This document shows positions 41,159 to 47,666 of a DNA stretch of 64,000 bases, in pieces. A model generated the notes under the pieces. That model made no database searches and was not told the DNA's origin. It saw only the letters and a list, made by a program, of their open reading frames with translations. The stretch is taken from the NCBI GenBank assembly GCA_016718565.1, contig JADKCZ010000001.1:1364001-1428000 (forward strand). Reading direction: 5' to 3'. This DNA comes from Anaeromyxobacter sp. GTDB lineage: Bacteria; Myxococcota; Myxococcia; Myxococcales; Anaeromyxobacteraceae. How positions within the stretch are numbered: the stretch's first letter is position 1; each line of letters opens with the position of its first letter. The translations under genes and the position numbers were made by a program.

Positions 41159-41292
41159 GACCAGGGCGGACTTCGAAACGCGGCGCGACGTCGCCGACGG
41201 GCGAGGGCCGCTAGTTCGGAAACCGCTCGCGCAGATCCTCGAGGGCGCGCCGGGCCTCCGACGGATCGCCGTACAGGCCGTCGAACGCCGCG
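41159..41292. repeat. 134-bp direct repeat, copy 1 (contains a truncated 3' end of the gene at 42531-42749)
   Basis: Identical to 42479-42612 at all but five positions, with an offset of exactly 1,320 bp. It carries the last ~27 codons (FDGLYGDPSEARRALEDLRE and the stop) of the small gene that is intact in copy 2, plus about 50 bp downstream. Together the copies bracket the whole RAYT region. Confidence 0.92.
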
Positions 41293-41314
41293 GGCCCCTG
41301 GGGCCCCTGGGGGC

Positions 41315-41423
41315 CCCTGGTGCCGGACACCCTTGGCCCGCCCCTGGGCCCCTGTGCCCTGGTGCCGGACACCCTTGGCCCGCCCCTGCCCTGGCTGCCC
41401 TGGTGCCGGACACCCTTGGCCCG
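41315..41423. repeat. Left REP-like array, three copies of a 26-mer
   Basis: CCCTGGTGCCGGACACCCTT starts at 41315, 41357 and 41398 (periods 42 and 41) and continues with GGCCCG. The core GTGCCGGACA is the reverse complement of the core TGTCCGGCAC in the right-hand array at 42352-42469. Such inverted flanking repeats are the expected context of a RAYT gene. Confidence 0.85.
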
Positions 41424-41465
41424 GTGGGACCCGCTGGCGCGGAGCTTGCTGTTGCCAGCCGGAGC

Positions 41466-42131
41466 ATGGCCCGGCTCGCCCGCAGCCACCTCGTCGAGGA
41501 AGGCTCGACCAACCACTGCACCTGGCGTAGCCACGGTCATGGCCTGGTCCTCGACTCCGACGAAGCCCGGCTCCACTTCCTGGCACTGCTGCGGAAGTAC
41601 AAGCAGAAGTTCGGAATCGAGATCCACTCCTACTGCCTGATGGGCACCCATCCACACCTCATGTGCCGGGCCACCAAGGGGCAGCAGGCCTTCAGCGACT
41701 TCTGGAAGCTGGTCAACTGGGGCTTTGCGGTTTGGTACAATCGACGGACCCAGGGCCGCGGACAGGTCGTCATGGAGCGGCTCAGGTCTCCCCGCATCCA
41801 GGACGGCCGCCACCAGCTCGTGGTTATGCGCTACGGCGACCTCAACCCCGTCCGCGCCGGCCTGGTCCGGGCCCCGAGCAGGTGGCGCTGGTCGAGCTTC
41901 CGCCACTACGCCTACGGCGAGCCCGACGACCTCATCACCGATGCGCCGGAGTACCTGGCGCTCGGCCGCACCCGGCCGGTGCGGCGCACCGCGTACCTGC
42001 ACCTCTTCGCCAGGCCGCTCGTCGAGGAGCTGCGCTCGCGGCGCCCCGACCTCGTCTACGGCCCCTTCATCGGGGACCGCGACTGGGTGACCGTGCGCCT
42101 CGAGGCGTGCGGCCTCTCCCCGCCGGACTGA
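41466..42131 (+). CDS. REP-associated tyrosine transposase (RAYT, Y1_Tnp family)
   Basis: A 221-residue single-domain HUH endonuclease of the IS200-like RAYT group, which nicks single-stranded REP sequences. HUH histidines are visible in HSYCLMGTHPHLMC (H-x-H). A Tyr lies in VMRYGDLNPVRAGLV, the usual RAYT motif of a Tyr preceding LNPVRAG. The N-terminus MARLARSHLVEEGSTNHCTWR is typical. It is flanked on the left and right by short repeats in inverted orientation, and by a 134-bp duplication. The following ~90 bp in another frame (KRLAGRQTQTRLDAAALVRY) may be a lost C-terminal extension. Confidence 0.88.
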   Translation: MARLARSHLVEEGSTNHCTWRSHGHGLVLDSDEARLHFLALLRKYKQKFGIEIHSYCLMGTHPHLMCRATKGQQAFSDFWKLVNWGFAVWYNRRTQGRGQVVMERLRSPRIQDGRHQLVVMRYGDLNPVRAGLVRAPSRWRWSSFRHYAYGEPDDLITDAPEYLALGRTRPVRRTAYLHLFARPLVEELRSRRPDLVYGPFIGDRDWVTVRLEACGLSPPD

Positions 42132-42530
42132 AGCGGTTGGCAGGTCGACAGACCCAGACCCGCCTCGACGCGGCGGCCTTGGTGCGTTACCGCACGGCCC
42201 AACTCGGCAAACAGTGCCGGTAGACCGTGGGTGACGGGTCTCAATGGCAGCCTGGGCTCAGTCCTGAGGGAGAAGCGGGGCTCTCCGTCGCGCTCGATGC
42301 GGTTCTCTGAGGGGTCGACGGGTAGGCTCGCGGACTCAGGGCGCTGAAACCCCTGGCGATCGATGTCCGGCACGCCTTCCGCCTTCCGCCTTCCCTGGCG
42401 ATCGATGTCCGGCACGCCTTCCTGGCGATCGATGTCCGGCACGCCTTCCCCCTTCCGGCACGCCTTCCCCGCCTTCCAGACCAGGGGGGACTTCGAAACG
42501 CGGCGCGACGTCGCGGACGGGCGAGGGCCG
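42132..42530. other. Gene-free region right of the RAYT gene
   Basis: About 400 bp holding a possible degraded tail of the RAYT gene (to ~42223), then the right repeat array and the start of copy 2 of the duplication. No other gene was seen. Confidence 0.6.
42352..42469. repeat. Right REP-like array
   Basis: CCTGGCGATCGATGTCCGGC continuing ACGCCTTCC occurs three times, from 42352, 42394 and 42421, with a partial fourth copy (CCGGCACGCCTTCC) near 42456. The core TGTCCGGCAC is inverted with respect to the left array. Confidence 0.85.
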
Positions 42531-42612
42531 CTAGTTCGGAAACCGCTCTCGCAGATCCTCGAGGGCACGCCGGGCCTCCGACGGCTCGCCGTACAGGCCG
42601 TCGAACGCCGCG
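42479..42612. repeat. 134-bp direct repeat, copy 2
   Basis: The partner of 41159-41292. This copy contains the genuine 3' end of the gene at 42531-42749 and so is probably the original; copy 1 would be the duplicate created when the RAYT region was acquired or rearranged. Confidence 0.9.
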
Positions 42613-42749
42613 GTGGCCGCGGCCAGGGCGTCGATGGCGGCCTGGGCGATGCCCGGCGCGGAGGGGACCCTCGACAGGCGGACCAGCTCGATGCCCTTGG
42701 CCTTGCCGATGTGGCGGACCAGCAGCTCGAGCTCGACGGGGTTGTGCAT
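42531..42749 (-). CDS. Small hypothetical protein, 72 aa
   Basis: MHNPVELELLVRHIGKAKG, then a helical Ala-rich C-terminal half ending in EARRALEDLRERFPN. I do not recognise the family. It is predicted helical and soluble. GGAGGACCAC precedes the ATG at 42749. Its last ~27 codons are duplicated at 41211-41292, evidence that the region has been rearranged. It is the last gene before the first tRNA-Pro half-site, so it is probably chromosomal. Confidence 0.65.
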   Translation of the reverse strand: MHNPVELELLVRHIGKAKGIELVRLSRVPSAPGIAQAAIDALAAATAAFDGLYGEPSEARRALEDLRERFPN

Positions 42750-42775
42750 GTGGTCCTCCGGTGGGCCCTCGAAGG

Positions 42776-42813
42776 CGAAGGCCCCGAGACCGTTTCCGAT
42801 CTCGGGGCCTTCG
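42776..42813 (-). terminator. Hairpin adjoining tRNA half-site A
   Basis: CGAAGGCCCCGAGA pairs with TCTCGGGGCCTTCG, with a 10-nt loop. It lies directly downstream (minus strand) of the tRNA-Pro 3' half, as a tRNA terminator would. Equivalent hairpins adjoin the other two copies. Confidence 0.75.
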
Positions 42814-42815
42814 AA

Positions 42816-42861
<46 letters not shown>

Positions 42862-42992
42862 TCCGCCAGGACGGTCAGTCAAGCGATGCAGGGGCTCGCA
42901 AGGATTCGCAATCAGGACGTGTTCCGGAGGAGGCACCTTCCATGCCTTCGCCGGGTTCAGCCGAGTTTCGCCGATCGTTTCATGCACCGGCA

Positions 42993-43226
42993 ATGCAAGC
43001 CGGCGGCGATGAGGTCGTGGGTCCGCTGCTGACGGTCAAGGAGGCGGCGGAGCGTCTCACGGTGTCCACCGCCACCGTCTACGCGCTCTGCGAGGCGAAG
43101 AGGCTCGTCTTCACCCGGGTCTCGACACACGCCATCCGGATCGCGGAGGCGGATCTGGCGGCCTTCCTGGATGGCCGACGCTCCCCCGGCCAGGGGTCGA
43201 CGCGATGGCGCGATCCCCATCCATGA
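42993..43226 (+). CDS. Excisionase-type helix-turn-helix protein of element A
   Basis: A 77-residue protein with an HTH_17 fold: VVGPLLTVKEAAERLTVSTA, TVYALCEAKRLVFTRVST, HAIRIAEADLAAFL. It probably acts as an excisionase or as a regulator of integration. The frame is also open upstream all the way through the attachment site (see findings). The ATG at 42993 lies inside a repeat, TGCACCGGCAATGCA, that recurs in element B and in the integrase gene. It is clearly homologous to the gene at 56147-56467. Confidence 0.72.
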   Translation: MQAGGDEVVGPLLTVKEAAERLTVSTATVYALCEAKRLVFTRVSTHAIRIAEADLAAFLDGRRSPGQGSTRWRDPHP

Positions 43227-43329
43227 GGCACACCGGGCAGACGACCGGGAAGGAGGCGGTCCGGATCGAGCACGCGATCGCTGGTGCCGAGGGGAGCAGG
43301 CTCGGCGCCGGCGCCTCTCGGCCGCGACC

Positions 43330-43620
43330 TCACCGCAGGCAGCGCTGGATCAGCTGCCCGCTGCGCTCGACCGTCGCGGCGCACGAGAGCGCGTCGGCCG
43401 GGAGCGACAGGCCGGGGCACGCCGCCAACTCGGCTGCGAACCGGCGCCGCGCGTCGGCCTTCCAGCGCTCGGCGAGCACGGCATCATGCAGCCCCCGCTC
43501 GGCCAGCTCCAGCTCCACCAGCCGGTCGAGTAGCGCGGCACAGTCGGCCTGGGTGGCCGGCCGTCCGGCGCAGGCGGCCATCCCCAGCAGCAAGGCGAGC
43601 AGGAAGGGGCGGAGCGTCAC
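43330..43620 (-). CDS. Small lipoprotein at the end of the tonB operon
   Basis: A 96-residue predicted lipoprotein. GTG at 43620 overlaps the tonB stop (GTGA). The signal is LRPFLLALLLGMAACAGRP. The mature part is helical with four Cys (CAALLDRLVELELAERG, CPGLSLPADALSC, QRCLR), which could form two disulfides. I recognise the general pattern from other deltaproteobacterial genomes but cannot assign a function. It is probably a periplasmic partner of the TonB system. Confidence 0.7.
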   Translation of the reverse strand: MTLRPFLLALLLGMAACAGRPATQADCAALLDRLVELELAERGLHDAVLAERWKADARRRFAAELAACPGLSLPADALSCAATVERSGQLIQRCLR

Positions 43621-44417
43621 CGGGTGAACCTCACGCGGATGGGGGGCGACTCCGACTCGACGGGGCGGCCGTCCGGACCCGCCGCGGGCGTGTAGCGGGC
43701 GCGGAGCGCGCAGTCCACCGCAGCTGGGCCGAAGCCGGTGCCGGGATCGCGCAACAGCGTGGCGCCGGCCGCGGAGCCGTCCGGGCGGACCCGGACCCTG
43801 ACCACGGCAATGGCCTCGTCGAGCTCCGCCGTCTCGGCGGTCTGGGGCCACGGGCAGCTCCAGTCACCCTCGGCCAGCGACACGGGTCGAGCCAGGCTCG
43901 GGGTCGTGGCCGGAGGCGCCTGCCGGTCCACCGCGTCCGCGTAGACCGGGGCGGTGCTGGTGCCGGCGGCCGCCGTGACCCCACCGGCGTAGGTGGTCGC
44001 CGCGCCGGTCACGAAGGCCTCGCCCGTCAGATCGAGCGGCGCGGAAGGGCCGGGCAGCCGCGTGATCACCCGACCGGCCTGGGCGGGCGCGGGCGGCCCT
44101 GGTGGCCGTGCGGTGGCCACCGCCCGTGGCTGCGCCGGGGGCTCGGGTGGGGGCCGGGGCGGCTCGATGGGCGGGGCGGGTGCCGGGTCCACGACCGTCT
44201 CGCGGCCGAGCTCCCGGTGGAGCCGGGCGGCCAGCGCATCGGCCCAGGCGGCGGCGGACGGGCGGCTGCCGAGCGCGGCAGCCAGGACCGCGAGGTGGAT
44301 GGCCAGGGCCACGCCGAGCGCGAGGGCGCTGCGGCGTGGACGGCCGGCGGGCCGCACCACGCCGAGCACCGACTCGGCGATGCCCGGTCCTCCATCCCGC
44401 GCCGCCGGCACGCTCAC
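43617..44417 (-). CDS. tonB: TonB family energy-transducing protein
   Basis: Transmits proton-motive force from ExbB-ExbD to outer-membrane receptors. The 266-residue protein has one N-terminal transmembrane helix (ALALGVALAIHLAVLAAAL), a Pro-rich spacer spanning the periplasm (PAPAPPIEPPRPPPEPPAQP) and a C-terminal TonB domain with SLAEGDWSCPWP, VVRVRVRPDGSA and FGPAAVDCALRARYTPA. The two Cys of this domain, CPWP and DCAL, occur in a TonB subfamily I associate with myxobacteria. The GTG start overlaps the exbD stop (GTGA). Confidence 0.85.
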   Translation of the reverse strand: MSVPAARDGGPGIAESVLGVVRPAGRPRRSALALGVALAIHLAVLAAALGSRPSAAAWADALAARLHRELGRETVVDPAPAPPIEPPRPPPEPPAQPRAVATARPPGPPAPAQAGRVITRLPGPSAPLDLTGEAFVTGAATTYAGGVTAAAGTSTAPVYADAVDRQAPPATTPSLARPVSLAEGDWSCPWPQTAETAELDEAIAVVRVRVRPDGSAAGATLLRDPGTGFGPAAVDCALRARYTPAAGPDGRPVESESPPIRVRFTR

Positions 44418-44839
44418 CGCGCCGGCTCCTCGAGTGGCAGCGCGCCGAAGGCCACCCGGGCGATGCCGACCTCGCGCAGGAGGTCGAGCGCCTCGACGAC
44501 GCGCCGGTGGGGCGTGGCCCCGTCGGCGTTGATGACCGCCCGCACGTCGGCGTCACGCGCCAGCGCCACGCTGGCACGGGCCCGGAGCGCCGCCCGGTCC
44601 GGCATGGCCACGCCGTCGACCAGGACCGGGCCGGAGGCCGGGACGACGACGGAGAGGACCACCTGCAGCTCCTCGCTGGTGGAGGCCCTGGGGAGGTCGA
44701 GCGGCACCGCCGGGGCGACCACGATCTTGGCGGTGACGATGAAGATGATGAGCAGCACCAGCGTGATGTCGACGAGCGGTGTGACGTTGATGCCGGTCAC
44801 GATCCCGGACGAGTCGGGCGGGCCATGGCCGGCCATCAC
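44414..44839 (-). CDS. exbD: Biopolymer transport protein ExbD/TolR
   Basis: A 141-residue inner-membrane protein with one transmembrane helix containing the conserved protonatable Asp (INVTPLVDITLVLLIIFIV). The periplasmic domain has VPLDLPRASTSEE and the usual ALLREVGIA-like helix. It forms the proton channel with ExbB. It overlaps exbB upstream by 4 nt (GTGA) and tonB downstream by 4 nt. ATG at 44836 is an alternative start one codon in. Confidence 0.92.
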   Translation of the reverse strand: MMAGHGPPDSSGIVTGINVTPLVDITLVLLIIFIVTAKIVVAPAVPLDLPRASTSEELQVVLSVVVPASGPVLVDGVAMPDRAALRARASVALARDADVRAVINADGATPHRRVVEALDLLREVGIARVAFGALPLEEPAR

Positions 44840-45567
44840 CGCACCTCGGGAGGGCGCAGCGGCGAGACGGTCGCGGCCGGGTGCGGGGCGCCGCCGGGGT
44901 GCGGCGAGGCCTCCGCCGACAGGTAGGCCAGCGTGAGGTTGGAGATGGCGTCGGTCTCCTGCAGGAGCGTGGCGACGCGGCGCTGGAGCGCGTTGTAGAG
45001 CGCTATGGCGGGGAGCGCCACGGCGATGCCGACCGCGGTGGCGACGAGCGCTTCGGCGAGCGCCGTCATGACGGCCTGCGAGGCGCCGGCCGCCGCGGCG
45101 GCGCCCGTGCTGGCGTGGCCGCTCCCGCCCCGCCCCAGCTCCTCGAAGGCGTGGACCACGCCCACCACGGTGCCGAAGAGGCCGATGAAGGGGGCGTTGT
45201 TCCCGACGGTGCCGAGGAAGGCGAGCCGCCGCTCCAGCGCCTGGCGCTCCAGGGACACGGCGCTGTCCATGGCGCGCTCGGCGGCCACCGGCCCGAGGTG
45301 CGCGAGGCGGAGGCCGGCGGACGCCACCCTGGCCGCCAGGGCCGGCGAGCCGGCCAGCTCCTCAGCCGCGGCCTCCCGCGCCCCCCGGGCCAGCAGGGCG
45401 TCGAGGCGGCGGGCCAGGACGGGGACGTCGGTGGCCTGGCCCCGGTAGGAGAGCCACCGCTCCACCGCCACCGCCACCGTCGCGACGGAGAGCGCCCCGA
45501 GCAGCCAGAGGACCCAGCCTGCCCCGGAGACCAGGAGGAGCTGCTTGACGGCCTCGACGACGTCCAT
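44836..45567 (-). CDS. exbB: Biopolymer transport protein ExbB/TolQ/MotA
   Basis: A 243-residue integral membrane protein with three helices: LLLVSGAGWVLWLLGALSV near the N-terminus, LGTVGNNAPFIGLFGTVVGV and ALVATAVGIAVALPAIALYN. The second and third contain the conserved ExbB motifs lining the proton channel. The ATG lies at 45567. It is the first gene of the exbB-exbD-tonB-lipoprotein cluster, separated from the upstream lipoprotein gene by 67 bp that hold a strong hairpin. Confidence 0.93.
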   Translation of the reverse strand: MDVVEAVKQLLLVSGAGWVLWLLGALSVATVAVAVERWLSYRGQATDVPVLARRLDALLARGAREAAAEELAGSPALAARVASAGLRLAHLGPVAAERAMDSAVSLERQALERRLAFLGTVGNNAPFIGLFGTVVGVVHAFEELGRGGSGHASTGAAAAAGASQAVMTALAEALVATAVGIAVALPAIALYNALQRRVATLLQETDAISNLTLAYLSAEASPHPGGAPHPAATVSPLRPPEVR

Positions 45568-45581
45568 GGTTCCACTCCCTC

Positions 45582-45618
45582 GGAGCGCCCCGCCCCGCGC
45601 GGCGGGGCAGGGCGCTCC
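45582..45618 (-). terminator. GC-rich hairpin between the lipoprotein gene and exbB
   Basis: GGAGCGCCC at the left pairs with GGGCGCTCC at the right, with inner GCCCCGC/GCGGGGC pairs. It lies in the 67-bp gap and could attenuate or process transcription between receptor genes and exbBD-tonB, allowing different expression levels. Confidence 0.6.
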
Positions 45619-45634
45619 CGACAGGCTGCAGGTG

Positions 45635-46853
45635 CTACTGGGTCACGACGCAGAGGCCGTCGGCGTTGAGGTGGCCGAAGGTGGCGAGCGCGCGCCGGAA
45701 GTACTGCTGGTAGCTGGTCTCGATCGGGAAGTCCAGGTTCGCGAAGGTGCGCTCGGTCGAGGACGGCAGCGGGAAGGCGGCCGGGTCGCAGGTGCGCCAG
45801 CCGAGCGTGACCGCCCGCCCTGGTGGTGAGCGGGGCGATGTCGTGGCCGACCAGGTCCGAGCCCGGCTTGTCCGTGACCAGGAGCGAGGCGGGCGCGCCA
45901 CCGACGCCCGGGGTGGCCAGGGCCGCGAGCTGGTCGAAGAACATGACGGCGGCCTCGTGATCGGTGGTGTTCCAGAACGGGTGGTCGGTGTGGAAGGTGG
46001 CCTGGGCGATGACCGACTGCCCGGGCTTCACCTGGATGCCGCGGGTGTCGGCCGGCACGTCGGGATCGGCGTTGATGCAGTTGCCGTAGGCGGCGGTGGC
46101 GTCGTAGCCGACCTTGAACTCGACGGTGGTCGGCAAGGTGGAGAAGTCGAAGGTGCCGTTGCTCTGGCAGTCGGCCGGGTTGGCGGTGAAGGTGGCGGTG
46201 CCGGTGACGAGGATGGTCCAGCCGTTGGCGACCATCTCCTCGTAGAGGGGCAGCTCGGCGGCGGTCAGGTTGACGTTGTATGCGCCGGCCGTGGCCTTGA
46301 CCGACTTGAAGCTGAAGGCGTAGCGCGAGGCCGGGTCGAAGGCGTTGTTGCCGTTGGAGGTCTGGGCGGTGAAGGCGGCAATGGGGAAGGCCCGCTCGTC
46401 GGGGCCGCCCTTGCCGTCGATGCCGCCGGGGTTGGCGAGGTCGGCGGCCCAGGGGCCCTTGGCCTCCGCCACCACCGGCCCCAGCTGCGAGAAGTCGCCG
46501 GAGGGCAGGCCGCGCTCGGGGTCGGCATTGAGCCGAATGTCGTCGAAGGCCACCAGGACGTGGCCGAAGCGGACGGTCCACCCGTCGATGACGAAGGGCT
46601 CGCCGGCGATGGCCGGGGGGAAGTCGTAGCCCGACGAGGCGAGCGCCTCACCGGACGCCGTGATGACGAAGGCGCCACCGCCCTGGTCGGCGAGCGGCGG
46701 CTGGAAGGCCTTGAGGACGCCGCCGCGGAGCGCCGGGGTGGCCGGCCCGAGGGCGACCGGCCGCGCGGTCTTCTTGCTGTCATTGCCGCAGCCGGAGAGC
46801 GAGAGCCCGGCGACGAGCGCCGGGACGAGGAGCAGCTTCGATGAGGCACGCAT
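45635..46853 (-). pseudogene. Receptor-associated secreted lipoprotein, frameshifted near 45815
   Basis: From the ATG at 46853 the frame encodes a lipoprotein (VPALVAGLSLSGCGND) of about 345 residues up to GSDLVGHDIAPLTTR. It then turns Arg/Pro-rich. Removing one base at about 45812-45822 gives RAVTLGWRTCDPAAFPLP and a clean end at LCVVTQ with a stop at 45635; 1,219 nt equals whole codons plus one. The mature protein contains IDGWTVRFGHVLVAFDDIRLN and HTDHPFWNTTDHEAAVMF. I do not recognise the family. It lies in one operon with the receptor. It may be a mutation or a sequencing error. Confidence 0.75.
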
Positions 46854-46880
46854 GGTTCTTCTCCCTGGGTAAAGGTGGCC

Positions 46881-47666
46881 CTACGGCGCCACCGGCTCGA
46901 AGGCGTACGTCCCGAGGCGGGAGCGCAGGCCGTTGTAGAGGTTGATGGACGGCTGGCCGTCGGTCCGGTCCGGGAAGCGGCGCAGCGCGGGGGCGAGCGG
47001 ATCGACCGGCAGCTGGCCGAAGTCGACGCCGGTGAACCAGACGCGGGGGTCGACGCGGACCAGCAGCCCGGTCCCCGGTGCGAGGCGCAGCGAGGCGGGG
47101 ATGGGCGTGACGATCCGCTGCTTGCAGAGCGGGCTGGCGCCGGGGCGCACCGGGTCGGGCGGGACGGCCCGGTTCTGGCCGATGGTGACCTGGCCCTCGA
47201 AGGTCACCGCCTCGGCGCCGCGGACCGCGGTCCCCGCGAAGTCGGCGATGGTGGTCCGGTCGTCCGTCGCGTCGACCGGGCCACCCGTCAGCCAGACCTC
47301 GCCGGACTGCGCCGGCTCGCTCGTCCCCTCGCCGGGGACCGGGAAGGGCTGGGGTGCCGGATCGAGCGCGTCGACGATCCGACCGGTCGTGACCTGGGCG
47401 GTGTAGAGCCCGGGGCTGACGCAGTTCGAGGTCTGCTGGCCGACGGTGGGCGGGGCCTTGTTCAGGTAGAGCGCGCCGACGCGGAGGCGCGCCCGGTCGA
47501 GCGTGACGGTCCAGCCCTGCTGGTTGGTGAAGGTCAGGGGCTGCCCGGCCACGGCATCGGCCGGCCCGGCGCCGGAGGCGGTGAAGGTGATGAGGTCGCC
47601 CTCGGTGGAGCCGCAGGCGGCCAGCGCGAGCGCGGCGAGCAGCGGGAGTCGGCGGGCGGCGCTCAC
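46881..47666 (-). CDS. Receptor-associated lipoprotein, unknown family
   Basis: A 261-residue predicted lipoprotein (signal LPLLAALALAACGSTEGD). A core motif, QQGWTVTLDRARLRVGALYLN, resembles DGWTVRFGHVLVAFDDIRLN of the next gene, so the two are probably distant homologues. Other features are DATDDRTTIADFAG, RVDPRVWFTGVDFGQLP and a paired Cys. The GTG at 47666 overlaps the receptor stop (GTGA), so it is translated with the receptor. It may be a surface-exposed metal- or ligand-capturing partner of the receptor. Function is inference. Confidence 0.72.
   Translation of the reverse strand: MSAARRLPLLAALALAACGSTEGDLITFTASGAGPADAVAGQPLTFTNQQGWTVTLDRARLRVGALYLNKAPPTVGQQTSNCVSPGLYTAQVTTGRIVDALDPAPQPFPVPGEGTSEPAQSGEVWLTGGPVDATDDRTTIADFAGTAVRGAEAVTFEGQVTIGQNRAVPPDPVRPGASPLCKQRIVTPIPASLRLAPGTGLLVRVDPRVWFTGVDFGQLPVDPLAPALRRFPDRTDGQPSINLYNGLRSRLGTYAFEPVAP

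Larger units (their letters stand above)
41060..41465. other. Gene-free region left of the RAYT gene
   Basis: About 400 bp without an intact gene. It includes a short match (GCCAGGACG then CAGTCAAGCGA, about 41137-41158) to the left ends of the tRNA-Pro elements, copy 1 of the 134-bp duplication, and the left repeat array. Confidence 0.65.

Noticed and set aside
41315..42469. Possible CRISPR array
   Set aside because: Only three copies each side, short similar spacers, and a RAYT gene in between; REP-type repeats explain it better.
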